Below are positions 46,472-56,238 of a stretch of DNA of 64,000 bases, one piece after another. This DNA comes from Rubrivivax gelatinosus IL144. GTDB lineage: Bacteria; Pseudomonadota; Gammaproteobacteria; Burkholderiales; Burkholderiaceae_C. Below the pieces are notes generated by a model, which saw only the letters and a list, made by a program, of their open reading frames with translations, was not told the DNA's origin and did no database searches. The stretch is taken from assembly GCF_000284255.1 (NCBI RefSeq), contig NC_017075.1, positions 2,604,001 to 2,668,000 of the forward strand, written 5' to 3'. The position numbers and the translations under genes are program-made. The first letter of the stretch is position 1. Each line of letters starts with the position of its first letter.

Positions 46472-48838
46472 TCAGAAGAAGTCGTAGCGCAGCGTCGCCC
46501 CCAGCGTGCGCGGCTGGCCGGCCGAGGCGAAGTAGGCGTTGTTGCCGACGCTCGTCAGGCCCAGGTAGTGGTGCTTGTCGAAGGCGTTCCTGACCCACAG
46601 CGAGAGGTCCCAGCCGCCGCCGTCGGCCGCGGCCAGGCGCCAGCCGGCGGCCAGGTTGACCAGCGCGTACGACGGGATGCGCGAGTACACCGAGTTGTTC
46701 AGGTCGCCGTAGGTCGACGAGCGCCAGGCGTAGTGGCCGTTGGCGTAGAACTCGACGCCGTCGGCCACGAAGTGGCGGTACTGGGCGCCGAGATTGGCGG
46801 TCCACTTCGGCGCGCCGTTGACCTCGTTGCCGGCGATGCTCTGCGAGCCGCGGCCGTAGCCGCCGTTGTAGACCTCGAACGGCGTCGGCCCGCTGCCGTT
46901 GTCGAAGGTGGCGCGGGTGTAGGCGCCGTTGAAGCTCAGCGACAGCGCGCGTGTCAGCTGACCCTTGACGTCGAACTCCACGCCTTTGCTGGTGACGTCG
47001 CCGACGTTGGTCAGCACCTGCAGGAAGCCGTTGGTCGGGGCGTAGAACTGCGTCGTCACCGCCTGGTAGTCGCGCACCTTGGTGACGAAGAGGTTGGCGT
47101 TGACCTGCAGCCGGTTGTCCAGCAGCGCGCTCTTGAAGCCCAGCTCCAGGTTGTTCGCCTTCTCGGGCTCGACGGTGATCGCGTCGGGGCCGAAGGCCGA
47201 GCCCGGCGAGGCGACGCTGTTGACGTTGTAGCCGCCGGACTTCTCGCCGTGCGACAGCGTGGCGTAGACCAGCGAACGCGCCGACAGCTTGCCGCTGGCC
47301 GTCAGCAGCGCGGCCAGGCTGTCGTCGCGGCGTTCGAGTTCGCCCGAATCCCAGGCGGCGAAGATCGGCAGCGCGGAGTAGGGCGAGGCGGCTTCGAGGT
47401 CGTTCTGGCGCACCCGGCCCTGCTTCTTCTCGGTCGTCGCGCGCAGGCCGCCGGTGAGGTTCAGCCCCGACTCGAAATGCAGCGTGCCCTGGCCGAACAG
47501 CGCGAAGCTGTCGGTCGTCGCCTCGCCGCGCCCGCTGAGCGCGTTGTTCGCCGGGTAGCCGCCGCCGGACAGCGTCGCAGCCGCGGCCCCGGTGTCGTAG
47601 CGGTTGAGGCTGTAGATGTTCTGGTGGTAGTAGTAGGCGCCGACGACGTAGTCGAAGAAGCGGTCGGCCGGCGAGGCCAGCCGCAGCTCCTGCGAGAACT
47701 GCTTCTCGCGCGTCGTGAAGCCGCCGGTGATGCCGGGCAGCGAAGTGCCGTCGATGTCGTTGCGCGGGTCGAAGCGCCAGTTGCGCCAGGCGGTGATCGA
47801 GGTCAGCCGGTGCTCGCCGAGCTGCCAGTTGGCTTCGGCCGACAGCGCGTTCTGGATCGCGTCGGCGCGCTGCTCGTCGTTCAGCGCCACCTCGTACTTG
47901 TCGGGGTCGGTGACCACCGGGGTGGCGCCCAGGCGCCGCGCCCAGTCGGCGTAGTTCGTGTAGTTGCTCTGGCTGTTGAAGGCGCCGCGGTTGAGCGGCC
48001 CGAAGGCGTAAGGCACCAGCGTGCCGGTGCTCGAGCGCTCCTGGTTGTGCTCGGCGATGAGGCGCAGGCTGAAGCCTTCGTCGGGCTTGAGCAGCAGCTG
48101 CGTGCGTAGGCCCTTGCGGTTGATCTCGTCCAGCGTTTCGTGGCGCACGACGTTTTCCAGCCAGCCGTCGTCGTGCGTGCCGTAGGCGGCGACACGGAAG
48201 GCCACGGTGTCGGCGAGCGGCCCCGAGTAGCTGGCCTTGAGCTGCGTGTAGTGGCGGTTGCCCAGCGAGGCCTCGACCGCGGCCTCGGGCTGGAAGGTCG
48301 GCGCGCGCGTCGTGATGTTCAGCACCCCGGCGGTCGTGTTCTTGCCGAACAGCGTGCCTTGCGGGCCGCGCAGCAGGTCGATCTGCTCGACGTCGAGCAG
48401 GTCGAATACCGCCTGCCCCGGGCGGCCGAGGAAGACGTTGTCGAGGTAGATGCCGGCGCTGCCTTCCAGGCCTTCGTTGGCGGTGTTGTTGCCGATGCCG
48501 CGCACCGAGACGCTGGACTGGCGCGCGTGCAGGAACTGCGCCGTCACGTTGGGCAGCGCTTGCTGCAGGTCCTGCACCTGGTACAGGCGCTGGGCCTCCA
48601 GGTCGCGCGCGCTGAGCACGCTGATCGGTGCCGGCACGTCCTGCGCGTCCTCGCTGCGCCGGCGCGCGGTGACGGTGATCGACTCGACGCCGACGGGCTC
48701 GTCGGCACGACGGCCGGCGGCAGCCAGGACTTCGTCGCCTGCGGCGGCGCTGACCAGCGTGTCTTCGGCATGGGCCGGCCAGGCCGAGGCGACGAGCAGC
48801 GCGCCGGCGGCGAAGGGCAGGGAGCGGGTGCGTTTCAT
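46472..48838 (-). CDS. TonB-dependent outer-membrane receptor
   Basis: 788 residues, signal peptide (about 1-24, AHA-E). After a short N-terminal linker lies a TonB-box-like region (ESITVTARRR), the plug (about 60-170, with PNVTAQF, SVSVRGIGNN, LLRGPQGTLFGKN) and a barrel ending LGATLRYDFF with terminal Phe. It takes up a scarce solute by TonB energy. Its closeness to a sulfur-scavenging monooxygenase (16 bases upstream) suggests an organosulfur ligand or chelate; the ligand is not readable. Confidence 0.9.
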   Translation of the reverse strand: MKRTRSLPFAAGALLVASAWPAHAEDTLVSAAAGDEVLAAAGRRADEPVGVESITVTARRRSEDAQDVPAPISVLSARDLEAQRLYQVQDLQQALPNVTAQFLHARQSSVSVRGIGNNTANEGLEGSAGIYLDNVFLGRPGQAVFDLLDVEQIDLLRGPQGTLFGKNTTAGVLNITTRAPTFQPEAAVEASLGNRHYTQLKASYSGPLADTVAFRVAAYGTHDDGWLENVVRHETLDEINRKGLRTQLLLKPDEGFSLRLIAEHNQERSSTGTLVPYAFGPLNRGAFNSQSNYTNYADWARRLGATPVVTDPDKYEVALNDEQRADAIQNALSAEANWQLGEHRLTSITAWRNWRFDPRNDIDGTSLPGITGGFTTREKQFSQELRLASPADRFFDYVVGAYYYHQNIYSLNRYDTGAAAATLSGGGYPANNALSGRGEATTDSFALFGQGTLHFESGLNLTGGLRATTEKKQGRVRQNDLEAASPYSALPIFAAWDSGELERRDDSLAALLTASGKLSARSLVYATLSHGEKSGGYNVNSVASPGSAFGPDAITVEPEKANNLELGFKSALLDNRLQVNANLFVTKVRDYQAVTTQFYAPTNGFLQVLTNVGDVTSKGVEFDVKGQLTRALSLSFNGAYTRATFDNGSGPTPFEVYNGGYGRGSQSIAGNEVNGAPKWTANLGAQYRHFVADGVEFYANGHYAWRSSTYGDLNNSVYSRIPSYALVNLAAGWRLAAADGGGWDLSLWVRNAFDKHHYLGLTSVGNNAYFASAGQPRTLGATLRYDFF

Positions 48839-48854
48839 GGCGGTGATGGCGAGG

Positions 48855-50183
48855 TCAGTGGGAAGACGGCGGCCGCGGCAGCCCCAGGTGTTCGCGCAGG
48901 GTGCGGCCGGTGTAGGCGGTGCGGAACAGGCCGCGGCGCTGCAGCTCCGGGATCACCTGGTCGACGAAGTCGCGCAGGCCGTGGGGGAGCGTCGGGGCGA
49001 GCACGTTGAAGCCGTCGGCGGCTTCGTTGCGGAACCAGCTCTCCAGCTCGTCGGCGACCTGGGTGGCGGTGCCGACGACGACGCGGTGGCCGCGTGCGCC
49101 GGCGGCGCGTTCGTAGACCTGGCGGATCGTCAGCTTCTCGCGGCGCGCCAGGTCGACGAAGAGCTGCACGCGGCTGTGCCAGCCTTCGCCGGCGGAGATC
49201 TCGGGGAAGGGCGCGTCCAGCGGGTAACGCGTGAGGTCGGTGTTGCCCAGCAGCGCCGACAGCAGCCCCAGGCCGATCGCCGGGTCGATCAGCGACTGCA
49301 GCTGCTCGAACTTCTCGCGGGCCTCGGCCTCGCTGGCGCCGAGCACCGGCAGCACGCCGGGCAGCACCTTCAGCGCGTCGCGCGGGCGCCCGTGGGCCTC
49401 CAGCCGATCTTTCAGCCCGCGGTAGAAACGCTGCGCGTCGGCGAGCGTCTGCTGGGCCGTGAAGACGAGCTCGGCGGTGGCGGCGGCGAGTTCCTGCCCG
49501 TCGTCCGAGGAGCCCGCCTGGACGAGCACCGGATACCCTTGCGGCGGGCGCGCCGACTGCAGCGCGGCACGCAGCCGGAAAAACTCGCCGCGGTGGTCGA
49601 GGAAATTCAGCCGGGCGGCGTCGAAGTAATTCCCGGAATCCTTGTCGAAGAGATACGGATCGTCGCCCAGGCTGTCCCACAGGCCTTTCACGACGTCGAC
49701 GTATTCGCGCGCCCGGCGGTAACGCTCGGCATGCGGCGTCTGCTGCTCCAGGCCAAAGGCGCGTGCCTCCCAGTCGGTGCCCGAGGTGACGAGGTTCCAG
49801 CCCGCGCGCCCGCCGCTCAGGTGGTCCAGCGACGCGAACTTGCGCGCCAGGTGGAAGGGCGCCAGGTAGCTGGTCGACACCGTCGCGACGAGGCCGATGC
49901 GTTCGGTGTCGCCGGCCAGCGCCGAGAGCAGCGTCAGCGGCTCGAAGCCATAGGGCAGCGCGCCCTTGGCCAGCACCTCCGGCGGGCCGTCGGGCACGCC
50001 CAGCGTGTCGGCGAAGAAGACGGCGTCGAAGAGCCCGCGCTCGGCCAGCCGGGCCTGCTCGCGGATCGCGCCGTAGCGCGTCGCGTCGGCCGGATCGACG
50101 TCCGGATGGCGCCACGCGGCGATGTGGTGGCCGACACCCTGGAGAAATGCGCCGAGATGCAATTGGCGGCGTTCGTTAGCCAT
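48855..50183 (-). CDS. LLM-class flavin-dependent monooxygenase (NtaA/SnaA/DszA family)
   Basis: 442 residues from ATG 50183. TIM-barrel luciferase fold: RQLHLGAFLQGVGHHIAAW, FADTLGVPDG, LAATVSTSY-like VATVSTSYLAPFHLARKF, SGRAGWNLVTS and VLVQAGSSDDGQELAA, the FMN-phosphate region. Members use FMNH2 to oxidise C-S or C-N bonds, as in dibenzothiophene sulfone (DszA) and NTA oxidation. Its flavin reductase is not in the window. It pairs with the TonB receptor. The region before it (50184-50300) is lower in GC and probably holds the promoter. Confidence 0.88.
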   Translation of the reverse strand: MANERRQLHLGAFLQGVGHHIAAWRHPDVDPADATRYGAIREQARLAERGLFDAVFFADTLGVPDGPPEVLAKGALPYGFEPLTLLSALAGDTERIGLVATVSTSYLAPFHLARKFASLDHLSGGRAGWNLVTSGTDWEARAFGLEQQTPHAERYRRAREYVDVVKGLWDSLGDDPYLFDKDSGNYFDAARLNFLDHRGEFFRLRAALQSARPPQGYPVLVQAGSSDDGQELAAATAELVFTAQQTLADAQRFYRGLKDRLEAHGRPRDALKVLPGVLPVLGASEAEAREKFEQLQSLIDPAIGLGLLSALLGNTDLTRYPLDAPFPEISAGEGWHSRVQLFVDLARREKLTIRQVYERAAGARGHRVVVGTATQVADELESWFRNEAADGFNVLAPTLPHGLRDFVDQVIPELQRRGLFRTAYTGRTLREHLGLPRPPSSH

Positions 50184-50347
50184 TCGGGAGCCTTTTTCGT
50201 AATTCCCTGCGAAGCGTAAGAAATTGGTTCCCGGGGGCGAACGAAGGAAATACACCGTCCTTATCTGCGGGCGGCATGTCGAAAACGTCGGAAACCCTTC
50301 GCCGGACGGCGCTGGCGACGCGCCGTCGGAATTTCAGAGCGCCGCTC

Positions 50348-51604
50348 TCAGGCGGCGGAGGCCGCCGGCCGCAGAATGGCCACCGGGCCGCGGATCGCGT
50401 CCATCACGCGCGCCGCCGGTTCGCCCAGCGCGATCAGCCTGGCCATCGCGTTGAGGTAGGGCGCGGCGTGGCGGAAGTAACGCTTGTAGGCCGGACACAG
50501 GTAGTTGAGCCCGGCCTCGCCGTCGGCCGAGGTCACGAAGCGGTTCTTCGGGCACTCGCCGTGGCAGGCGCCCAGCCAGGTGCAGCGCCGGCATTCGGCC
50601 GGCAGCGCCGACTTGGCCTGGCCGAAGGCACGCTGGCGCGGCGACTCCGCCAGCGCCGTCACCTCGTCGTCGAGCAGATGGCCCAGCCGGTGCGACGGGT
50701 AGACGTAGTGGTCGCAGGAGAACACCGAGCCGTCGTGCTCGACCACCAGCGCGCGGCCGCAGTCGGCCGCGAACAGGCACACCGTCGCCGGCAGGCCCAT
50801 GAAGGCGGCCAGCGCCCATTCGAAGTTCATCACGTGCACGCGGCCGACGTCGCGCCGCACCCAGCGGTCGAAGACCGTGACCAGGAACTCGCCGTAGCGC
50901 TGCGGCTCGACGCTGTCGGGCGTCGTCTCCAGCCGCTCGGGCGTGCGTGTGCCGCCCGGCGGCTGCGCGAAGCTGAGGCCGAGGGCGCGGTCGGCGGCGG
51001 CCGGCCGGCGCTCGACGACCGGGTTGAACTGCAGGTGGTCGAAGCCTTCGCCGACGAGGAAGTCGTAGACCGCCGCGGGCTGGCGCGAGACCGCGTCGCT
51101 GACCGTGACGAGCACGTTGAACGGAACGCCGTGCTCGCGCAGCCGGGCGATGCCGGCCATCACGCGCGCGAAGCTGCCGCGGCCCTGCTTGTCGACGCGC
51201 GCGGCGTCGTGCAGCGCCTCGGGGCCGTCCAGACTGACGCCGAGCTCGAAGCCGGCTTCGGCGAAGAAGGCGCACCAGCCGTCGTCGAGCAGCACACCGT
51301 TGGTCTGCAGCGTGTTGCGCACCCGCTTGCCGCCGGCCAGCTCGCGCTGCCAGGCGAGGGCCTGGCGGTAGAAGTCCAGGCCGCGCAGCAGTGGCTCGCC
51401 GCCCTGCCAGGTGAACAGCACTTCCGGCCCCGGCGTCGCGCGGATCGTCTGCTCGACGTAGGCGCGCAGCACCTCGGGCGCCATCAGGAAACGCTCGCGC
51501 GGCGGGAACAGCCGCTCCTTCTCCAGGTAGAAGCAGTAGCGGCAGTCCAGGTTGCACAGCGGCCCGGCGGGCTTGGCCATCAGGTGCACGGCGGCCCCGC
51601 TCAT
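50348..51604 (-). CDS. Anaerobic sulfatase-maturating radical SAM enzyme (anSME)
   Basis: 418 residues. Radical-SAM cluster CNLDCRYCFYLEK (C-x3-C-x2-C). SPASM-type Cys set toward the C-terminus: CGRALVVEHDGSVFSCDH, CRRCTWLGACHGECPKNRF and LCPAYKRYF, which bind two auxiliary clusters. It converts an active-site Ser or Cys in sulfatases to formylglycine. Its ATG overlaps the sulfatase stop (ATGA), so enzyme and substrate are co-made. The neighbour is a Ser-type sulfatase, the type that requires this enzyme. Confidence 0.92.
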   Translation of the reverse strand: MSGAAVHLMAKPAGPLCNLDCRYCFYLEKERLFPPRERFLMAPEVLRAYVEQTIRATPGPEVLFTWQGGEPLLRGLDFYRQALAWQRELAGGKRVRNTLQTNGVLLDDGWCAFFAEAGFELGVSLDGPEALHDAARVDKQGRGSFARVMAGIARLREHGVPFNVLVTVSDAVSRQPAAVYDFLVGEGFDHLQFNPVVERRPAAADRALGLSFAQPPGGTRTPERLETTPDSVEPQRYGEFLVTVFDRWVRRDVGRVHVMNFEWALAAFMGLPATVCLFAADCGRALVVEHDGSVFSCDHYVYPSHRLGHLLDDEVTALAESPRQRAFGQAKSALPAECRRCTWLGACHGECPKNRFVTSADGEAGLNYLCPAYKRYFRHAAPYLNAMARLIALGEPAARVMDAIRGPVAILRPAASAA

Positions 51605-53829
51605 TGCGGATAGCGGATCGTCACCTTGTCCAGCCGGCCGTCGAAGGCGAACGGCGCCGCGTAGTCGGGCGTCACCGGGGTCTGCAGGTCGCGGCCGACG
51701 TCGAAGCTCTCGTCGTAGCTGAAGTAGGCCAGCCCGAAGTTCAGCGGCACCGTGCCTTCGCCGATGGCGCGATCGCCCTGGAAGAGCTGGACCCGCGCCT
51801 TGTCGCGCGCCAGCGTGCGGAACACCAGCCGCAGCGTCGAGCGGCCGGGGGCCAGCGGCTCGCTGGACACGGTGCTCACGCCGCGGCCGTTGTTCTGCGC
51901 GTAGTGCAGGCGCCCGGCCTGGACGTAGAAGCTGCCGCCGCCGAAGCGGCCGCCGTTGGCCAGCAGCACGCCCTGCGCGCCGCGCTCGGGGATCTCGACC
52001 TGGGCAGCGATCTCGAAGGCGCCCGAGGCGACGTTGGGCGCGGTGCTCGAGAACAGCGGGTCCAGCCCCGGCAGCAGCTCGATCGTCTTGCGCTGGCCGA
52101 AGACGCTGCGGCGCGAGGCGAAGTCGGTGAACAGCGTGTCCTTCAGCGGGTAGACCTGGTACTTGCGTGCCTCGGCGTCGAACAGCGCCTTCAGCTCGGC
52201 GAGCTTGTCCGGATGGCGCGCCGCCAGGTCGCGCAGCTCGGTCGGGTCTTCGCGCAGGTCGTACAGCTCCCAGGCGTCCTGCTCGAACGGCGTGCCCGGC
52301 GTGTGCAGCGTCGAAGCCTTCCAGCCGTCGGCATAGATCGCACGCGTGCCGTTGATCTCGAAGTACTGCACGTGGTGCGGCGACGGCGCCTTGCGGTCGG
52401 TGACGCTGGCGGCCAGGCTCACGCCTTCGAACGGTGCCTGCTCGACGCCGGCGATCGTGCGCGGCGCCGGCAGCCGCGCCAGCTCCAGCGTCGTCGGCAG
52501 CAGGTCGATGACGTGGCCGAACTGCTCGCGCACCGTGCCGCGCTCGCGCAGCCCCGGCGCGACGAGGATCAGCGGGTTGCGCGTGCCGCCTTCGGCGTTG
52601 GCGTCCTGCTTCCACTGGCGGTACGGCGTGTTCGTCGCCTGCGCCCAGCCCAGCGGGTAGTTCGGCGAGCTGGTCTTCGACCCGATCTCGTCGATGCGCG
52701 CCAGCTCGCCGGCGATGCCGCTCGGCGGCGCCAGCAGGTCGCCCAGGCCGTTGAGCGTGCCGAGGTCGGTGCCTTCCTTGCTGGCGCCGTTGTCGCCGAC
52801 GACGACGGCGAAGATCGTGTTCTCGTACTGCCCGCTGCGCTTGAGGTAGTCGACCAGGCGGCCGATCTCGGCGTCGGTGTACGACAGGAAGCCGGCGTAG
52901 GTCTCGAAGTAGCGGGCGTACAGCCGCTGGTGGTCGGCGTCCAGCGTGTCCCAGGCCGGCACACGCGGATGCCGCGGCGGCAGCTTGGCGTTGGCCGGCA
53001 CCACGCCCAGCTCGCGCTGGCGCGCGAAGGTGCGTTCTCGGTAGGCGTCCCAGCCGGCGTCGAAACGGCCGCGGTAGCGTTGGATCCACTCCGGCGCCAC
53101 CTGGTGCGGCGCATGCGTGGCCCCGGGCGCGTAGTACAGGAAGAAGGGTTGGTCGGGGCGCAGCGAGCGCGCGTTGGCGACGTAGCGGATGGCGCGGTCG
53201 GTCAGCAGTTCGTTGAGGTGGCGGCCGGCCGGGTCGACGTCGGCGACGTGGGTGTCCTCCACCAGCTGCGGCGCCCACTGGTCGGTCTCGCCGTAGAGGA
53301 AGCCGAAATAGCGGTCGAAGCCCTTGCCGGTGGGCCAGCCGGTGAACGGGCCGGCGGCGCTGGCTTCGGCGACCGGCGCCAGATGCCATTTGCCGACCGC
53401 GATCGTGCTGTAGCCGGCGTTACGCAGCACCTCGGCCACCGTGCCTTTGCTCGGCGGGATGTGGCCGTTGTAGCCGGGCTGCTCGTTGGCGGTCTCGGGG
53501 AACAGGCCCAGGCCGACGCTGTGGTGGTTGCGCCCGGTCAGCAGCGCGGCGCGTGTCGGCGAGCTGATCGCCGTGGTGTGGAAGTTGGTGTAGCGCAGGC
53601 CTTGCGCGGCCAGCGCCTCGAGGTTGGGCGTGTCGATCAGGCCGCCGAAGGCCGAACTGGCGCCGAAGCCGACGTCGTCGAGCAGGATCCAGACGACGTT
53701 GGGCGCGTTGGCCGGGCGTTCGGCGGGTTGCGGCGCGGCCGGAGCCGGCGCGGCGACGGCCGGCGGGACGCTGGCCACCGTGCCCAGGGCGCCGCCGACG
53801 AGCGCGGCGGTGTGGAGGATCGTTTTCAT
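51601..53829 (-). CDS. Serine-type arylsulfatase, exported
   Basis: 742 residues. Signal peptide (about 1-27, AVA-AP). Sulfatase domain (about 42-540): metal-binding Asp pair in VVWILLDDVGFG, the modified residue in AISSPTRAALLTGRN (S-x-P-x-R, with Ser in place of Cys), KWHLAP, and GDNGASKEGT for the metal site. An additional beta-rich domain (about 585-740) is probably a C-terminal lectin or jelly-roll. It hydrolyses sulfate esters in the periplasm or outside. Formylglycine must come from Ser, as made by the adjacent anSME. Start 53829 is set by the signal peptide. The 271 bases upstream hold no gene that I can support. Confidence 0.92.
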   Translation of the reverse strand: MKTILHTAALVGGALGTVASVPPAVAAPAPAAPQPAERPANAPNVVWILLDDVGFGASSAFGGLIDTPNLEALAAQGLRYTNFHTTAISSPTRAALLTGRNHHSVGLGLFPETANEQPGYNGHIPPSKGTVAEVLRNAGYSTIAVGKWHLAPVAEASAAGPFTGWPTGKGFDRYFGFLYGETDQWAPQLVEDTHVADVDPAGRHLNELLTDRAIRYVANARSLRPDQPFFLYYAPGATHAPHQVAPEWIQRYRGRFDAGWDAYRERTFARQRELGVVPANAKLPPRHPRVPAWDTLDADHQRLYARYFETYAGFLSYTDAEIGRLVDYLKRSGQYENTIFAVVVGDNGASKEGTDLGTLNGLGDLLAPPSGIAGELARIDEIGSKTSSPNYPLGWAQATNTPYRQWKQDANAEGGTRNPLILVAPGLRERGTVREQFGHVIDLLPTTLELARLPAPRTIAGVEQAPFEGVSLAASVTDRKAPSPHHVQYFEINGTRAIYADGWKASTLHTPGTPFEQDAWELYDLREDPTELRDLAARHPDKLAELKALFDAEARKYQVYPLKDTLFTDFASRRSVFGQRKTIELLPGLDPLFSSTAPNVASGAFEIAAQVEIPERGAQGVLLANGGRFGGGSFYVQAGRLHYAQNNGRGVSTVSSEPLAPGRSTLRLVFRTLARDKARVQLFQGDRAIGEGTVPLNFGLAYFSYDESFDVGRDLQTPVTPDYAAPFAFDGRLDKVTIRYPQ

Positions 53830-54100
53830 GGTCTCGGCGTTCGAATGGAAGCCGCCGTGACGGGCGGCGGGCCGCAGCAGAGGCGGGACGCCTTGCATGG
53901 TGGCGACGCACGCGCCGAGACCGAACACATGTTTGGGCGCTTGCAAATGACGGCAGGCGATAAGCCCCTGGTCAACCTGCGGTCTTGCTCCGGCCCCAGG
54001 TGGCCGCCGCGTCAGGAGGGCCTCGATGCGCAGCACAACGCAACGCAACGCAGCGCTGCGCATCAGCTCTTGACGATCCTGCGATCCAGGCCCGAAGGGC

Positions 54101-54519
<419 letters not shown>

Positions 54520-54523
<4 letters not shown>

Positions 54524-54966
54524 GCCGGCAGGCCGTGACGCAGCCACCAGACGGCGAGCGCGCCGGTGGCCATGAACACCGCTGTCGCCGCCAGCGAACG
54601 CTTGGAGCCCCGCGCCAGCCCGCAGACCCCGTGGCCGCTGGTGCAGCCGCGGGCCTGCGCGGTGCCCCAGCCGACGAGCAGCCCGGCGACGACGAGACCC
54701 GCGGGCGCCAGCCCCGACGGCGCGGCGGGCAGGGTGCCCGGGCGCAAGGCGGCGACGAGGCCGCCGGCGACGACAAGACCCAGCAGGAAGCCGGGCCGCC
54801 ACAGCCAGTCGGCGGTGCGTTCGTCGGTGCCGGGGCCGTCGACGCTGCGGTGCAGGATGCCGCTGATGCCGGCGACACGGCCCAGCAGCCGCATCGTCAG
54901 CACGACGGCGACGCCGATCAGCGCGCCGCCGGCGAGGGCGGACACGGGAGTGAAGTTCGAGATCAC
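54520..54966 (-). CDS. YeeE/YedE-type sulfur transporter, first half (PmpA-like)
   Basis: 148 residues, four helices, with the signature ARGCTSGHGVCGLARGSKRS carrying the conserved Cys pair. Together with 54101-54523 it makes one complete YeeE-like unit. It follows the FadL-type gene by four bases. Confidence 0.87.
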
Positions 54967-54970
54967 GAAG

Positions 54971-56221
54971 TCAGAAACGCCAGGTCCAGGAGGCGCCCAG
55001 TATGTCCTCGGACAGGCGGACGTCGGCCTCGCCGCCGCCGAAGCCCGCAGGTACGGACTGGCGGCCGCGCACCGTCTTGCCGAAGGCGTGGGCGTAGAAG
55101 GCGCTCCATTCGGTGCGCTCGCCGGTGGCCCAGCTGAAGCCGGCCGTCAGGTGGTTCTGCACCACACCCGGGGCGAGCACGTTGAAGAAGGTCTGGCTGG
55201 CCGGCACGGCCTGCGTCGCGCGGCTGAAGCCAGCGCGCAGCGTCAGCGCCGGACTCCAGCGCTGCACGATGCCGGCTTTCAGCACCTTGACGTCGCGCCA
55301 GCCGAAGCCCGGGCCGCCGTCGCTGCCCAGCGGCCGGCCGGCGGCCAGGCGCTCGATCGGGTTGGCCACCGCACCGACGCCGCTGTATTCGATGACCTGG
55401 TAGTCCGCGGCCAGCGTCCAGCCCGGCGCCGGGTCGAAGGCGACGCCCAGGCCCCAGTTGGCCGGGATGTAGAAGCGGCCCTCGTCGGCGAACAGGCCGC
55501 GGTACTTGTCGAAGCGGCCGTGGATCCTGGACGACCAGGTCGCGCCCAGGCGCCACTCCGGCGCCGGTTGCCACAGCCAGCCCAGGCGCAGCCCGGCGCC
55601 GGTGCTGGTGTCGGTGCCACGCCCGCTGACGTTCGCCGGCGACGACGACGCGGCGGTGAACGGCCCCAGCCCGTCGGCCGAGAAGCGCTGGTAGGCCAGG
55701 TTCACGGCGACGCCCAGGGTCTGCGTCGGCGTCGCGCGCCAGGCCAGCGAGGGCGAGACGAAGAGCTGCTCGAGATTCACGCCCGAGCGGCCCGTGACGC
55801 CGAAGGCCGAGTACGGGCTGCGGTCGTAGCTGGTGTTCATGCCGCCGTTGCCGTAGACAGCGACCCCGGCACTCCAGCGCTCGTCCAGGCGCTGCACCCA
55901 GCCGATCGAGGGGATCGCGAACAGCCTGCGGCCGTCGCCGTCGTAGCGGCCGTCCAGTCCGGCGCCGTTGCCTTCGATCGTCGCACCGCGGCGCGGGCGG
56001 AAGAGGTCGAGGCCGACATCCAGCCGGTCGTCCAGCAGCGCGGTGCCTGCGGGGTTGGCGGCGCCGGCCAGCCCGTCCTGGGGCAGCGCGATGCCGACGC
56101 CGGCGACGCCTTCGGAGCGCGCGCCGTAGCCGTGCGAGAAATAGCCGTTGGTGGCGTGGGCGGCCAGCGGGAAAGCGGCGGCCAGCAGCGGCAGCAGGGG
56201 AGAGAACAGGTGACGGGTCAT
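54971..56221 (-). CDS. FadL/TodX-type outer-membrane porin
   Basis: 416 residues, signal peptide (about 1-23, AHA-T). Mature N-terminus TNGYFSHGYGARSEGVAGVG (the NPA-type plug follows at GAANPAG), then a beta barrel ending SWTWRF. FadL-type porins admit hydrophobic solutes by lateral diffusion. In this operon (xsc, porin, YeeE pair) it could admit organosulfur compounds, but that is inference. Start ATG 56221 from the signal peptide. Confidence 0.87.
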   Translation of the reverse strand: MTRHLFSPLLPLLAAAFPLAAHATNGYFSHGYGARSEGVAGVGIALPQDGLAGAANPAGTALLDDRLDVGLDLFRPRRGATIEGNGAGLDGRYDGDGRRLFAIPSIGWVQRLDERWSAGVAVYGNGGMNTSYDRSPYSAFGVTGRSGVNLEQLFVSPSLAWRATPTQTLGVAVNLAYQRFSADGLGPFTAASSSPANVSGRGTDTSTGAGLRLGWLWQPAPEWRLGATWSSRIHGRFDKYRGLFADEGRFYIPANWGLGVAFDPAPGWTLAADYQVIEYSGVGAVANPIERLAAGRPLGSDGGPGFGWRDVKVLKAGIVQRWSPALTLRAGFSRATQAVPASQTFFNVLAPGVVQNHLTAGFSWATGERTEWSAFYAHAFGKTVRGRQSVPAGFGGGEADVRLSEDILGASWTWRF

Positions 56222-56238
56222 CGGGTGGTCCGGTGGGT

